A stretch of DNA of 64,000 nt, from positions 1,143,147 through 1,207,146 of the forward strand of contig NZ_LR733284.1 in assembly GCF_902506375.1 (NCBI RefSeq). The letters run 5' to 3'. The translations under genes were made by a program, and so were the position numbers. The notes beneath the pieces were generated by a model. That model ran no database searches. It saw only the letters and a list, made by a program, of their open reading frames with translations, and was not told the DNA's origin. Shown here in pieces: positions 9,457-20,987 of this stretch (position 1 is the first letter of the stretch; every line of letters begins with the position of its first letter). The stretch comes from Microbacterium sp. 8M (GTDB lineage Bacteria > Actinomycetota > Actinomycetes > Actinomycetales > Microbacteriaceae).

Positions 9457-10430
9457 GCGGCACCGGCTTCAGCCGTCGTGGATGGCTGCTCTTCGCGGCG
9501 ATGTGCCTGCTCTGGGGCGTGCCCTACCTCCTGATCAGCGTGGTGGTGGAGTCCTTCTCGCCCGCCGCGATGGTGGCGGGGCGAACGCTCATCGCCGCCG
9601 TGCTGCTGTTCCCGTTCGCACTCCGCAGCGGCGCGCTCAAGGCGGCGTGGAAGCACTGGCCCTGGGTGCTGGCGTTCGGTCTCGTCGAGATGGCGGGCCC
9701 CTTCTTCCTGCTCGGTCACGCCGAGCAGTCGCTGCCGTCCGGGCTGACCGGGCTGCTCGTCGCCACGGTGCCGCTCTTCGCCGCGCTCATCGCGCTCGGC
9801 GGCGGCGACCGCAGCGTGCTGCGCCCGGCGCGGCTGATCGGGCTGCTCGTCGGCTTCGTCGGCGTCGGCGTGGTCGTGGCCGGCCCCGGCCTCACCGGCG
9901 GCAAGGTGGATCTCCTCGCGGCCGGCGAGGTGCTGCTCGTGGCTGTGCTCTACGCGACGGCGCCGTTCATCGTGGCCCGCAAGCTCGGCCATGTGCCGTC
10001 GCTGGGCACGATCACCCTCGCCATGCTCTTCATCGGGATCCTGTACCTGCCGATCGCGGTGCTCACGCAGCACACCGTCCCGACCGTCCCGTCGATCGCG
10101 GCGCTGATCGCGCTGGGCGTCGTGTGCACGGCGATCGCATTCCTCGCCTTCTTCGCCCTCATCAAGGAGGTCGGGCCGGTCCGCGCCCCGCTGTTCACCT
10201 ACGTCAACCCGGTGATCGCGATCATCCTCGGCGCGATCGTGCTCGCCGAGCCCCTCACGGTCGGTCTGCTGATCGGGTTCCCGCTGGTGATCATCGGGTG
10301 CTGGTTCGCCGGAACCGGCGGCCGGCTCCGGCCCAGGGCGGTGGACGAGGCCGCCGTGGAGCTGACGGCCGAGCCCGTGCCGCCGGCGTCGCCGGAAAGG
10401 CGGGACTCCCCGGCGTCGCCGGAAAGGTAG
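9453..10430 (+). CDS. EamA/DMT-family transporter
   Basis: 325 residues with about ten hydrophobic segments in two EamA repeats (about 10-145 and 155-290), the drug/metabolite transporter topology. Substrate unknown; relatives export amino acids or metabolites, or take up solutes. The GTG start lies within the recR stop (GTGA overlap). The last 15 residues ([15 protein letters not shown]) are encoded by an imperfect tandem repeat that continues past the stop, so the tail is probably not functional. Confidence 0.85.
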
Positions 10431-10468
10431 ACGGCGTTGCCGGAGAGGTAGCGCTCCCCGGCATCGCC
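10383..10468. repeat. Imperfect tandem repeat at the end of the transporter gene
   Basis: About 3.5 degenerate copies of a 22-27 base unit with the core CGGCGTCGCCGGAAAGG, spanning the transporter's last codons and the gap to the convergent DUF2871 gene. No separate terminator is seen here. Confidence 0.6.
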
Positions 10469-10495
10469 GCACTGGCCGGGCCGCGTCGCCGGAGG

Positions 10496-10969
10496 TCAGG
10501 ACGCCCGGCGGATCCCCTTCCACAGCGTGATCAGCAGCAGCACGAAACCAGCTCCGACGAGGATGTGTCCCGCGCCCGCGATGCCGGCGATCGCCTTGGA
10601 CGCCTCGAGCTTCTGCACGTCGAGGATCCCGTGCCAGGTCATCATCGTCGCGGTCAGCAGCACGCCGGCGTTGTAGATCCAGAAGAACCAGCGGAACAGG
10701 CGGCTCGCGGACAGCGTGAACAGCTTCTCCAGCGCGAGCACGATGAGCGTCACGAGGGCGCCGAGGGCGAGCAGATGCGTGTGCACCAGCGCGAGCTGCC
10801 CGCTGAACCCGTTCGGGAACCCCTGCGCCTTCGTGAACTCGCGATAGAAGAGCCCGGCGGCGAGTCCCAGGGCGATCCAGGTGACCGTCGCGATGAAGAG
10901 CTGCGACAGAGCGCGGCGCTGCGCGGGGGCGGACGGAGCGGTGAGTTCGGGCGAGGGCGAGGATGTCAT
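10496..10969 (-). CDS. DUF2871 integral membrane protein
   Basis: 157 residues with four predicted membrane segments (about 20-42, 54-76, 89-110, 128-150). The HTHLLALG motif in the second segment and the FWIYN and WHGILD segments match the DUF2871 family. Several histidines lie at membrane faces, so haem or metal binding is conceivable, but no function is established. The ATG at 10969 is preferred over an upstream in-frame start because a GGAGCAGGGTGG stretch sits just upstream. It is divergent from the histidine kinase gene with fewer than 100 bases between starts. Confidence 0.78.
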   Translation of the reverse strand: MTSSPSPELTAPSAPAQRRALSQLFIATVTWIALGLAAGLFYREFTKAQGFPNGFSGQLALVHTHLLALGALVTLIVLALEKLFTLSASRLFRWFFWIYNAGVLLTATMMTWHGILDVQKLEASKAIAGIAGAGHILVGAGFVLLLITLWKGIRRAS

Positions 10970-11064
10970 GGTTCCACCCTGCTCCTGCCCGCCGTCCCGC
11001 GGATCCATCGAACGATCGATCCTGCCGGTGCCGGATCCGCGACCCGGCGGGGGAGAATCGGACC

Positions 11065-12357
11065 ATGAGCAGCGCGCCCGCCTCCGCCCGTCGGCGGATG
11101 CTGCGCGGGGCGCGCTTCGTGCTGCACCTCATCACCGTGGTGCTCGTGATCGTCTCGACCGTGCGCGCGAGCATCGAGGGGGAGCTGCTGCCGGTGCTGC
11201 TGGCGGCGGCCGTGTACCTCGCCTGGTACGGGGCCGGCGCGGGCTTCGCGCACCGGGGCGCCGCGGAGTGGTGGATGCTCGGCCTGCTCGGCGTCTGGAT
11301 CGGGATGCTCGTCCTGTCGCCCGAATTCGTCTGGCTTGCGTTCCCGGTGCTGCTCCTGGCGGGGCACGTGATGCGGCTGCCGTGGTCTCTCGCGTTCGCG
11401 GCGGTCGTGCTGACGGCGGCGATCGTGGCGCCGTTCCTGCATCCGGGGGGCATTCAACCGGGCACGGGGCTCGCCCACGTCGTCGGCCCGATCGTCGGCG
11501 GCGGCTTCGCGTTCGCAGTGTCGCTCGGCTACGACGCCATGCTCCGGGACGCCGTCGAACGCGAGCGGCTCATCGACTCGCTCCTGCGTGCGCAGCGCGA
11601 AGCGGCGCAGCTGCACGACGAGCTCGCGGCGACGCAGCGCGAGGCCGGCGCGACGCGCGAGCGCACGCGGCTCGCCCGCGACCTGCACGACACGATCGCC
11701 CAGGAGCTCAGCACGATCGTCATGCTGGCGAGAACGGATCCGGCTGCCGTCGGCAACCCGCGTCCCGACCGCACGGCGCAGATCCAGCAGCTCGCGCAGC
11801 ACTCGCTCACCGAGCTGCGCCGGATCGTGGCAGCGCTGGCTCCCGCGGAGCTCGACGAGTCCGCGCTGGCCGGGGCGCTCGGCCGCATGCTCGACGCCCT
11901 GCACGAGGACGTCGGGATCGAGGTCCGGCTCGACGTGGATCCGGACCTGCCCGCTCTCACCACGCCCACGGAGGTCGCGCTGCTGCGCGTCGCCCAGTCG
12001 GCTCTGGCCAACGTGCGCCAGCACTCCGCGGCGCGGCGCGTCGCGGTCCGGCTGACCGCCGACGACACGAGCGTGCGGCTGTGCGTCGAGGACGACGGCA
12101 CGGGGTTCGACCCGGCGGTGCGGCCGTCCGACGCGTCGTACGGGCTCGCCGCGATGCGCTCGCGCTTGCGCGAGGCCGGGGGAGAGCTGACCGTGCGCTC
12201 GGCTCCCGGGGACGGCACGACGATCGAGGCGAGCCTGCCGCGCGCCGCCCTCGCGGTGCCGCCGCCCGCCGGGCAGGAGGGAGTGGCGGTGGCGCCGTCC
12301 GCCGGGCAGGAGGGAGCGGCGGTGCCGCCTTCTGCCGGACGGCAGGGGGCGGCGTGA
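11065..12357 (+). CDS. NarL-type two-component sensor histidine kinase
   Basis: 430 residues. Four to five membrane segments (about 15-155) form a small sensing module with no large extracellular domain. A coiled coil and HisKA_3 dimerisation domain follow, with RDLHDTIAQ (phosphoacceptor His about 208), then a HATPase_c domain (about 295-395) with N-box NVRQHS and G-box DDGTGF. GAGAAT ends six bases before the ATG (leaderless). The last 35 residues are three tandem 11-residue repeats (AVPPSAGQEGA-like) of low complexity. The cognate regulator starts 31 bases downstream. Signal unknown. Confidence 0.9.
   Translation: MSSAPASARRRMLRGARFVLHLITVVLVIVSTVRASIEGELLPVLLAAAVYLAWYGAGAGFAHRGAAEWWMLGLLGVWIGMLVLSPEFVWLAFPVLLLAGHVMRLPWSLAFAAVVLTAAIVAPFLHPGGIQPGTGLAHVVGPIVGGGFAFAVSLGYDAMLRDAVERERLIDSLLRAQREAAQLHDELAATQREAGATRERTRLARDLHDTIAQELSTIVMLARTDPAAVGNPRPDRTAQIQQLAQHSLTELRRIVAALAPAELDESALAGALGRMLDALHEDVGIEVRLDVDPDLPALTTPTEVALLRVAQSALANVRQHSAARRVAVRLTADDTSVRLCVEDDGTGFDPAVRPSDASYGLAAMRSRLREAGGELTVRSAPGDGTTIEASLPRAALAVPPPAGQEGVAVAPSAGQEGAAVPPSAGRQGAA
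12253..12351. repeat. 33-base tandem repeat encoding the kinase tail
   Basis: Three in-frame copies of a 33-base unit (12253-12285, 12286-12318, 12319-12351) encode AVPPPAGQEGV, AVAPSAGQEGA and AVPPSAGRQGA. The copy number could vary between strains without a frameshift. Confidence 0.85.
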
Positions 12358-12388
12358 GCGCCGGGCCGATCGATCGAGGGGAGCGGTC

Positions 12389-13006
12389 ATGAGTGTGCGG
12401 TTGATCATCGTCGACGACCATCCGATCGTGCGGGCAGGGATCCGTGCCGTCGTCGAGGCACGAGGGTTCGTGGTCCTCGCCGAGGTCGGCACCGGCGAGG
12501 AGGCCGTGGCGGCGGCGCGAGAGCTGCGCCCCGACGTGGTGCTCTGCGACCTGCGACTCGGCGAAGGCATGGACGGCGTCGCCACCACGGCCGCCCTGCG
12601 CGCGCTGCCGGAGCCGCCGGCCGTGCTGATCCTCACCACGTTCGACCACGACGCGCAGATCGTGCGCGCCGTGGAGGCGGGCGCCGCGGGGTACCTGCTC
12701 AAGGAGGTGGGCGTCGAGGTCATCTCCCGGGCGATCGTGGATGCCGCCGCCGGCGCGAGCGTGCACACGCCCGGCGGCGACGAGCGGCTCGTGGCCGCGC
12801 TGCGCGCACCCCGCGTGGAGCTCACCGGCCGCGAGCAGGAGGTGCTCGCCCTGGTCGCCGAGGGCCTCAGCAACCGGGAGATCGCCGTGCGCCTGTTCGT
12901 CGCGGAGGCCACGGTGAAGACGCACATCGTGCACCTGCTCGACAAGCTCGGCGCGGACAGCCGCACGGGCGCGGTCTCGGAGGCCCGTCGCCGCGGCCTG
13001 CTCTGA
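12389..13006 (+). CDS. NarL/LuxR-family response regulator
   Basis: 205 residues. Receiver domain (about 1-120) with the acidic pair DD at 9-10, phosphoacceptor Asp54 in LCDLRLG, Thr at about 84 and Lys105. A LuxR-type helix-turn-helix follows (about 140-200) with LTGREQEVLALVAEGLSNREIA and VKTHIVHLLDKLG. GAGGGGAGCGG precedes the ATG. It forms an operon with the upstream kinase and is followed by a strong hairpin. Targets cannot be inferred; the divergent DUF2871 gene is a candidate only by position. Confidence 0.92.
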   Translation: MSVRLIIVDDHPIVRAGIRAVVEARGFVVLAEVGTGEEAVAAARELRPDVVLCDLRLGEGMDGVATTAALRALPEPPAVLILTTFDHDAQIVRAVEAGAAGYLLKEVGVEVISRAIVDAAAGASVHTPGGDERLVAALRAPRVELTGREQEVLALVAEGLSNREIAVRLFVAEATVKTHIVHLLDKLGADSRTGAVSEARRRGLL

Positions 13007-13007
13007 C

Positions 13008-13030
13008 CGGGCCCGCCAGCGGCGGGCCCG
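13008..13030 (+). terminator. Hairpin terminator after the two-component operon
   Basis: CGGGCCCGCC and its perfect complement enclose a three-base loop, starting two bases after the stop of the response regulator. There is no U-run. Confidence 0.7.
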
Positions 13031-13070
13031 TCGCCTCGTCACATACCGGATCGGGCATGGACTGCGCTCG

Positions 13071-13076
13071 TAGAAT
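13071..13076 (+). promoter_or_regulatory. -10 element upstream of lysC
   Basis: TAGAAT places transcription initiation near 13082-13083, giving a 40-45 base leader to the GTG at 13127. An ATG at 13082 is in frame with lysC, so a leaderless N-terminally extended form is formally possible. Confidence 0.5.
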
Positions 13077-13126
13077 GTGCGATGGTGCGCCGCTTCCGGC
13101 GCCCGGCATCCCCCAGGAGTGATCCC

Positions 13127-15740
<2,614 letters not shown>

Positions 15741-15767
15741 ATCGACGGACGCGACACCGCGAATCGT

Positions 15768-15804
15768 GGAGCGCCGGCACTCCCCACCGGAGGGCCGGCG
15801 CTCC
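15768..15804 (+). terminator. Hairpin terminator after asd
   Basis: GGAGCGCCGGC pairs perfectly with GCCGGCGCTCC across a 15-base loop, 27 bases past the asd stop. There is no U-tract. Confidence 0.6.
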
Positions 15805-15887
15805 TGATGTCCGGGGTGGCGAATGTGCGCCGCGGGATGGCCGTGCGGGCGAATATGGCGGCCTGTGCGGCGAACTAGACTGAAGGC

Positions 15888-17348
15888 GTGACTGAATCCG
15901 TCGACGTCGTCCTCATCGGCGGTGGCATCATGAGCGCCACCCTCGGAACCCTGCTCCGCGAGCTCCAGCCCGACTGGAAGGTCGTGGCCTTCGAGCGACT
16001 GGGCGATGTCGCCGAGGAGAGCTCGAACGCGTGGAACAACGCGGGCACGGGCCACGCCGCCCTCTGCGAGCTGAACTACATGCCCGAGGGCAAGGACGGC
16101 GCCCTCGACCCGGCCAAGGCGATCGGCATCAACGAGCAGTTCCAGCTCAGCCGGCAGCTGTGGTCGACCCTCGTCGACCGCGGCGTGCTCGACGCGCCCA
16201 GCACGTTCATCAACTCCACGCCGCACATGACGTTCGTGCGCGGCCAGAAGGACGTCGACTACCTGCGCCGCCGCTACGAGATCCTCAAGGAGCAGCCGCT
16301 GTTCGCGGGGATCGAGTACAGCGAGGACTCCCGCGTCATCAACCAGTGGGCGCCGCTGCTGATGGAGAAGCGTCGCAAGGGTGAGCCGTTCGCGGCGACC
16401 CGCGTGCCCAGCGGCACCGACGTGGACTTCGGATCCCTCACGCGTCAGCTGTTCGACCACCTGGCCGAGAGCGAGAACTTCACGCTGCTGCGCAACCACG
16501 AGGTGCGCAAGCTCAGGAAGCAGAAGGACGGCTCCTGGAAGGTCCGCTACCGCAACACGATCGGGAACACCCCGGGCGAGCTCAACGCGAAGTTCGTGTT
16601 CGTCGGCGCCGGCGGCTGGGCGCTCAAGCTGCTGCAGGGATCGGGCATCTCCGAGATCAAGGGCTACGGCTGCTTCCCGATCGGCGGTCAGTGGCTGAAG
16701 ACGTCCAACCCCGCGATCGTCGCCAAGCACAAGGCCAAGGTGTACTCGCAGGCCCCCGTCGGCGCACCGCCGATGTCGGTGCCGCACCTGGACACCCGCG
16801 TCGTCGACGGTGAGACCAGCCTGCTGTTCGGCCCGTTCGCGACATTCAGCCCGAAGTTCCTCAAGCAGGGCCACATGCTCGACATCGTCACCCAGGTGCG
16901 CACGCACAACCTGGGCAGCATGCTCAAGGTCGCCTTCACCAACTTCGACCTCATCAAGTACCTGGTCAGCGAACTGCTCAAGACGCACCGGCGCAAGGTG
17001 GCGACCCTGCGCGAGTTCATGCCCACCGCGGAGGACGGCGACTGGGAGCTGCTCCAGGCCGGGCAGCGCGCCCAGGTGATGAAGGGCGGCAAGCTGCAGT
17101 TCGGCACGGAGGTCGTCGCGGCCGCCGACGGCACCATCGCCGGCCTGCTCGGCGCCTCGCCGGGTGCGTCGACCGCGGTGCCCGTCATGCTCGACGTGCT
17201 GCAGCGCTGCTTCCCGGGACAGTACGCGCAGTGGGAGCCGAAGCTCCAGGAGCTGATCCCCACGCTCGGCGAGAAGCTGAACGACTCGCCGGCCGACGCC
17301 GCGGCATCGATGGGCGCCACCGCGAAGACGCTCGATCTGACGGCCTGA
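15888..17348 (+). CDS. mqo: Malate:quinone oxidoreductase
   Basis: 486 residues. Membrane-associated FAD enzyme oxidising malate to oxaloacetate with electrons passed to menaquinone; it serves the TCA cycle in place of or beside NAD-dependent malate dehydrogenase. N-terminal FAD-binding GGGIMSATLG motif (about 10-19), then ESSNAWNNAGTGHAALCELNY, highly conserved in Mqo. TAGACT ends six bases before the GTG start (leaderless). No membrane segment, consistent with a peripheral enzyme. Nine bases separate it from the thymidine kinase gene, suggesting cotranscription. Confidence 0.95.
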   Translation: MTESVDVVLIGGGIMSATLGTLLRELQPDWKVVAFERLGDVAEESSNAWNNAGTGHAALCELNYMPEGKDGALDPAKAIGINEQFQLSRQLWSTLVDRGVLDAPSTFINSTPHMTFVRGQKDVDYLRRRYEILKEQPLFAGIEYSEDSRVINQWAPLLMEKRRKGEPFAATRVPSGTDVDFGSLTRQLFDHLAESENFTLLRNHEVRKLRKQKDGSWKVRYRNTIGNTPGELNAKFVFVGAGGWALKLLQGSGISEIKGYGCFPIGGQWLKTSNPAIVAKHKAKVYSQAPVGAPPMSVPHLDTRVVDGETSLLFGPFATFSPKFLKQGHMLDIVTQVRTHNLGSMLKVAFTNFDLIKYLVSELLKTHRRKVATLREFMPTAEDGDWELLQAGQRAQVMKGGKLQFGTEVVAAADGTIAGLLGASPGASTAVPVMLDVLQRCFPGQYAQWEPKLQELIPTLGEKLNDSPADAAASMGATAKTLDLTA

Positions 17349-17357
17349 TCGCGCGCC

Positions 17358-17960
17358 GTGGCCAAGCTGTACTTCCGCTACGGGGCGATGAACTCCGGAA
17401 AGTCCACGGCGCTGCTGCAGGCCGCGTACAACTACGAGGAGCGCGGGCAGCGGGTGCTCCTCGCCAAGCCCGCGATCGACACCAAGGGCGCCAGTCAGAT
17501 CGAGAGCCGCCTGGGGATGACCCGCGAGGTCGACTTCCTGATCGCTGCGGGCGAGAGCGCGCGGGACCTGTTCCGTGCGGAGCGCGAGAAGGCGCGACAG
17601 GACGGATCCGACATCGCGTGCCTCCTCGTAGACGAGGCGCAGTTCCTCGAGCCCGAGCAGATCGACGACCTCTTCCGCATCGCGGTGGAGGACGAGATCC
17701 CGGTGCTCGCCTACGGGATCCGCAACGACTTCCTCACCCACGCGTTCCCTGGATCCGGACGGCTGCTGGCGATCGCGCACACCCTCGAGGAGCTGAAGAC
17801 GATCTGCCGCTGCGGTCGCAAGGCCGTGTTCAACGGACGCAGGGTGGGGGACCGGTTCGTGTTCGACGGCGACCAGGTCGCGATCGACGGCGAGGCCGTC
17901 ACGTATGAATCGCTGTGCGGTCACTGCTACCTCGAAGAGTCCGGCGGCCGTCTGAGCTGA
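17358..17960 (+). CDS. tdk: Thymidine kinase (type II)
   Basis: 200 residues. Phosphorylates thymidine in DNA-precursor salvage. P-loop GAMNSGKST (about 9-17), the DEAQF Walker B segment (about 93-97), the lasso region, and a C-terminal zinc site with paired cysteines (CRCGRKAVF near 152 and CGHCY near 188). GTG start, nine bases after the mqo stop. A related inverted repeat lies about 30 bases past the stop. Confidence 0.94.
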   Translation: MAKLYFRYGAMNSGKSTALLQAAYNYEERGQRVLLAKPAIDTKGASQIESRLGMTREVDFLIAAGESARDLFRAEREKARQDGSDIACLLVDEAQFLEPEQIDDLFRIAVEDEIPVLAYGIRNDFLTHAFPGSGRLLAIAHTLEELKTICRCGRKAVFNGRRVGDRFVFDGDQVAIDGEAVTYESLCGHCYLEESGGRLS

Positions 17961-17990
17961 CTCGCCGGTCACGACGCGCGATTCTTTCGA

Positions 17991-18039
17991 AGCGCAGAGT
18001 TCGCCGTGCCTCCGCCGCTGCGACGGCGAAGTTCGCGCT
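17991..18039. repeat. Inverted repeat after tdk
   Basis: AGCGC and TTCGCCGT on the left arm are mirrored on the right, with a four-base mismatched bulge between and a 15-base loop. It probably serves as a terminator for the mqo-tdk unit; it resembles the lysC-distal palindrome in containing AAGCGCAGA. Confidence 0.5.
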
Positions 18040-18065
18040 GTGAACGAGTGTCTTCGTCTTCTTGC

Positions 18066-18103
18066 GTGGTCTGACCACAGCCTCTAGGCTGTGGTCAGAC
18101 CAC
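18066..18103. promoter_or_regulatory. Double FadR/LldR-type operator overlapping the lactate-locus promoter
   Basis: A 38-base perfect palindrome with arms GTGGTCTGACCACAGCCT (18066-18083) and its complement (18086-18103). Each arm contains TGGTC-T/A-GACCA, itself a palindrome matching the TGGTNNNACCA consensus of FadR-subfamily GntR regulators. The -10 hexamer TAGGCT (18085-18090) sits between the two sites, so binding would block RNA polymerase; autoregulation by the downstream regulator is the obvious inference. Confidence 0.8.
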
Positions 18104-18113
18104 AGGAGGATCC

Positions 18114-18839
18114 ATGCCCGACGGCAGCGACGCCCCCGCGCGCACCTGGCGCGCGGTGCTCCAGCACGTCGAGCGGCGCCTGCTCGACGGCGAGCTCGGA
18201 CCGGGAGACCGGCTGCCCAGCGAACGCGACCTCGCGGCGGAGCTCGGCGTCGGCCGCTCGAGCGTCCGCGAGGCGATCCGCGTGCTCGAGGTGATGGGCC
18301 TGATCCGCACCTCGACCGGATCCGGGCCGCAGGCGGGGGCGATCGTCATCGCCGCGCCCGGGGGAGCGCTGTCGGCGCTGCTGCGGCTCCAGGTCGCCGC
18401 GCAGGGCTTCCCGATCGGGGATGTCGTCGGAACCCGCCTCGTGCTCGAGCAGGCCGTCGTGACCGCGCTCGCCGCGGGACCGAGGGAGACGGCGGCGGCG
18501 CACCGGATCCTCGACGCCATGGACGCCGAGCTCGGAGCCGACGACTTCCTCGCCCTCGATGCGCAGCTGCATCTCGCCCTGGCCGAGGCGAGCGGCAACA
18601 CCGTGGTCGCGGCGATGATGACCGGCCTGCGCGACAGCATCGAATCGTACGTGCGGGCAGGGTCCGCACGTCTCACCGACTGGCCGCGGATGGCCGACCG
18701 GCTCCGCGCCGAGCACCGCGACATCGTGCGCGCCATCGACGAGGGCCGCGCCGACGATGCCGCCGCACTCGTCCGCGACCACATCACCGGCTATTACGCC
18801 GCCACCGACCTCGCCCGCGAGGGCGACAGCCCCGCCTGA
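18114..18839 (+). CDS. lldR: FadR-subfamily GntR transcriptional regulator, probably lactate responsive
   Basis: 241 residues. N-terminal winged helix (about 10-80) with LPSERDLAAELGVGRSSVREAI, then an all-helical FCD ligand-binding domain (about 95-225) with the metal-binding Asp and His residues (DAQLHLALAEASGN, and EHRDIVRAI). GGAGGA lies three bases before the ATG. The 38-base palindrome upstream is very likely its own operator. The next gene, 15 bases downstream, is a flavin lactate dehydrogenase, hence the LldR-like assignment; another hydroxy acid could be the ligand. Confidence 0.85.
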   Translation: MPDGSDAPARTWRAVLQHVERRLLDGELGPGDRLPSERDLAAELGVGRSSVREAIRVLEVMGLIRTSTGSGPQAGAIVIAAPGGALSALLRLQVAAQGFPIGDVVGTRLVLEQAVVTALAAGPRETAAAHRILDAMDAELGADDFLALDAQLHLALAEASGNTVVAAMMTGLRDSIESYVRAGSARLTDWPRMADRLRAEHRDIVRAIDEGRADDAAALVRDHITGYYAATDLAREGDSPA

Positions 18840-18854
18840 TCGGAAGGACCACCC

Positions 18855-20117
18855 ATGGTGCAGCGCCAGCTCCCGAACCCCGCCGAGATCTTCGAGCTGA
18901 TGAAGTTCAAGGCGCCCGAGCTCGACGGCACGAAGCGCCGGCTGCACGCGGCGCTCACGATCGCCGATCTCCGCACGATCGCGAAGCGGCGCACGCCCAA
19001 GGCGGCCTTCGACTACACCGATGGCGCGGCCGAGGGCGAGCTGTCGCTCGCGCGGGCCCGGCAGGCGTTCCAGGACGTGGAGTTCCACCCCGGGATCCTC
19101 GCGCCCGCACCGCTGCTGGACACGTCGACCACGGTCCTGGGCGGCCCCAGCGCGCTGCCGTTCGGCATCGCGCCGACCGGCTTCACCCGGCTCATGCAGA
19201 CCGAGGGCGAGGTCGCCGGTGCCGGGGCCGCGGCGGCCGCGGGGATCCCGTTCACCCTCTCCACGCTCGGCACCACCTCGATCGAGGACGTGAAGAAGAC
19301 CAACCCGTCCGGACGCAACTGGTTCCAGCTCTACGTGATGCGCGAGCGCGAGATCTCGTACGGGCTCACCCGCCGTGCGGCGGAGGCCGGATTCGACACG
19401 CTGATGTTCACGGTGGACACGCCCGTGGCGGGCGCCCGGCTGCGGGACAAGCGCAACGGCTTCTCGATCCCGCCGCAGCTCACCCTCGGCACCATCATCA
19501 ACGCGATCCCGCGCCCCTGGTGGTGGATCGACTTCCTCACCACGCCCAAGCTGGAGTTCGCCTCGCTGTCGACGACCGGCGGGACGGTCGGCGAGCTGCT
19601 GGACGCCGCCATGGATCCGACGATCGGCTATGACGACCTCGCGGTGATCCGGGAGATCTGGCCGGGCAAGCTCGTCGTGAAGGGCGTGCAGACCGTCGAG
19701 GACGCGGTGCGGCTGAAGGACACGCACGGGGTCGACGGTGTGGTGCTGTCCAACCACGGCGGCCGGCAGCTCGATCGCGCGCCGATCCCGTTCCACCTGC
19801 TGCCGCAGGTGCGGGCCGCGGTCGGCGACGACTTCACCGTCATGATCGACACCGGGATCATGAACGGCGCCGACATCGTCGCGTCGGTCGCGCTCGGCGC
19901 CGACTTCACGCTGATCGGCAGAGCGTACCTGTACGGCCTGATGGCCGGCGGCCGTCGCGGCGTCGACCGGGCGATCGAGATCCTGCGCAGCGAGATCGAG
20001 CGCACGATGCGGCTGCTCGGGGTGTCCTCGCTCGCCGAGCTCGAGCCGCGCCACGTGACGCAGCTCACCCGTCTGGTCCCGATGAACCCGGCGGTCGCGG
20101 GCGCGGTGGCGCGATGA
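18855..20117 (+). CDS. lldD: FMN-dependent alpha-hydroxy-acid (L-lactate) dehydrogenase
   Basis: 420 residues. TIM-barrel flavoprotein oxidising L-lactate to pyruvate, feeding electrons to quinone or oxygen. Signature SNHGGRQLD with catalytic His about 301; FMN-binding PTGFTRLM and LSTLGTTS segments; [12 protein letters not shown] near the C-terminus. The family tends to begin near residue 20 here, giving a slightly extended N-terminus. GGAAGGACC precedes the ATG. It is in an operon with the GntR regulator upstream and overlaps the esterase gene (ATGA). Glycolate or mandelate oxidation cannot be excluded. Confidence 0.88.
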   Translation: MVQRQLPNPAEIFELMKFKAPELDGTKRRLHAALTIADLRTIAKRRTPKAAFDYTDGAAEGELSLARARQAFQDVEFHPGILAPAPLLDTSTTVLGGPSALPFGIAPTGFTRLMQTEGEVAGAGAAAAAGIPFTLSTLGTTSIEDVKKTNPSGRNWFQLYVMREREISYGLTRRAAEAGFDTLMFTVDTPVAGARLRDKRNGFSIPPQLTLGTIINAIPRPWWWIDFLTTPKLEFASLSTTGGTVGELLDAAMDPTIGYDDLAVIREIWPGKLVVKGVQTVEDAVRLKDTHGVDGVVLSNHGGRQLDRAPIPFHLLPQVRAAVGDDFTVMIDTGIMNGADIVASVALGADFTLIGRAYLYGLMAGGRRGVDRAIEILRSEIERTMRLLGVSSLAELEPRHVTQLTRLVPMNPAVAGAVAR

Positions 20118-20962
20118 CCGCGGGCGCGGCGCTGCGCATCGGGGAGCTGCAGATCCCAGGGCCGCACGGCCCCATCCCGGCACGCGCATACACGCCGGAC
20201 GAGCCGGCCGGACCGGGCCTGGTCTGGCTGCACGGCGGCGGGTTCTGGGCCGGCGACCTGGACATGCCCGAGGCGGACTGGGTCGCCCGGTCATTCGCCG
20301 CGCGGGGGATCGCGGTGGTCTCGGTCGACTACCGGCTGGCGCCCCCGCTCGCGGGCGCCCCGGGGCGCGACGGCGTGAGCGGCTTCCGCCACCCCGTGCC
20401 CGTCGACGATGTGGTCGCGGCGTTCCGCTGGGCGATCGGGTCGGGCCTCGCCGAGGGGCCCTGGGTGATCGGCGGCACGAGCGCCGGGGGCAACCTCGCC
20501 GCGGCGGGCACGCTGCGCCTCGTCGCCGACGGGGGCGCCCGCCCGGCGCTCGCCCTGCTGGCGTACCCCACGCTCCTCGCCGTGCAGCCGGCACCGGATC
20601 CGGCGTTGCGCGCGGCACTGGACGCGGATCCCGCGGCGGACGTGTTCGGTCCGGAGAAGGTGCGCGGGATGTACGAGAACTACTTCGGGCGGCCGGCGGA
20701 GGAGGCGACGTCATCGGCGGCGCCGGGTCTCGCCTCGCCGGGCGAGCTCGTCGGCTTCCCGCCCGTCATCATGATCAACGCGGAGGTCGATGAGCTGCGC
20801 GTGTCGGGAGAGGCGTTCGCGAGGACGCTCGTCGGAGCCGGGGTGCCGGTCGACGTGTCGATCGAGCCGGGTACCACGCACGGTTACCTGAACCGGCCCG
20901 AGGAGGCCGCGGCGAGCAGATCCATCGACCGCTACGCCGAGCGGATCCTCGCACTGTCCTGA
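20114..20962 (+). CDS. Alpha/beta hydrolase, hormone-sensitive-lipase type
   Basis: 282 residues. Esterase fold with the oxyanion motif LHGGGFWAG (about 36-44), the nucleophile elbow GGTSAGGN (Ser about 121), an Asp in NAEVDELRV (about 223) and a His in GTTHGYL (about 256). Substrate unknown; as the third gene of the lactate operon it may hydrolyse lactate esters or lactones, but this is only positional. ATG overlaps the lldD stop by four bases. It ends 25 bases from the convergent HAD gene without an evident terminator. Confidence 0.82.
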   Translation: MTAGAALRIGELQIPGPHGPIPARAYTPDEPAGPGLVWLHGGGFWAGDLDMPEADWVARSFAARGIAVVSVDYRLAPPLAGAPGRDGVSGFRHPVPVDDVVAAFRWAIGSGLAEGPWVIGGTSAGGNLAAAGTLRLVADGGARPALALLAYPTLLAVQPAPDPALRAALDADPAADVFGPEKVRGMYENYFGRPAEEATSSAAPGLASPGELVGFPPVIMINAEVDELRVSGEAFARTLVGAGVPVDVSIEPGTTHGYLNRPEEAAASRSIDRYAERILALS

Positions 20963-20987
20963 GGGTCCTGAGCGTCCGCGAGCGCGG

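Noticed and set aside
13031..13126. Lysine riboswitch before lysC
   Set aside because: The leader is only about 45 bases and shows none of the conserved riboswitch helices.
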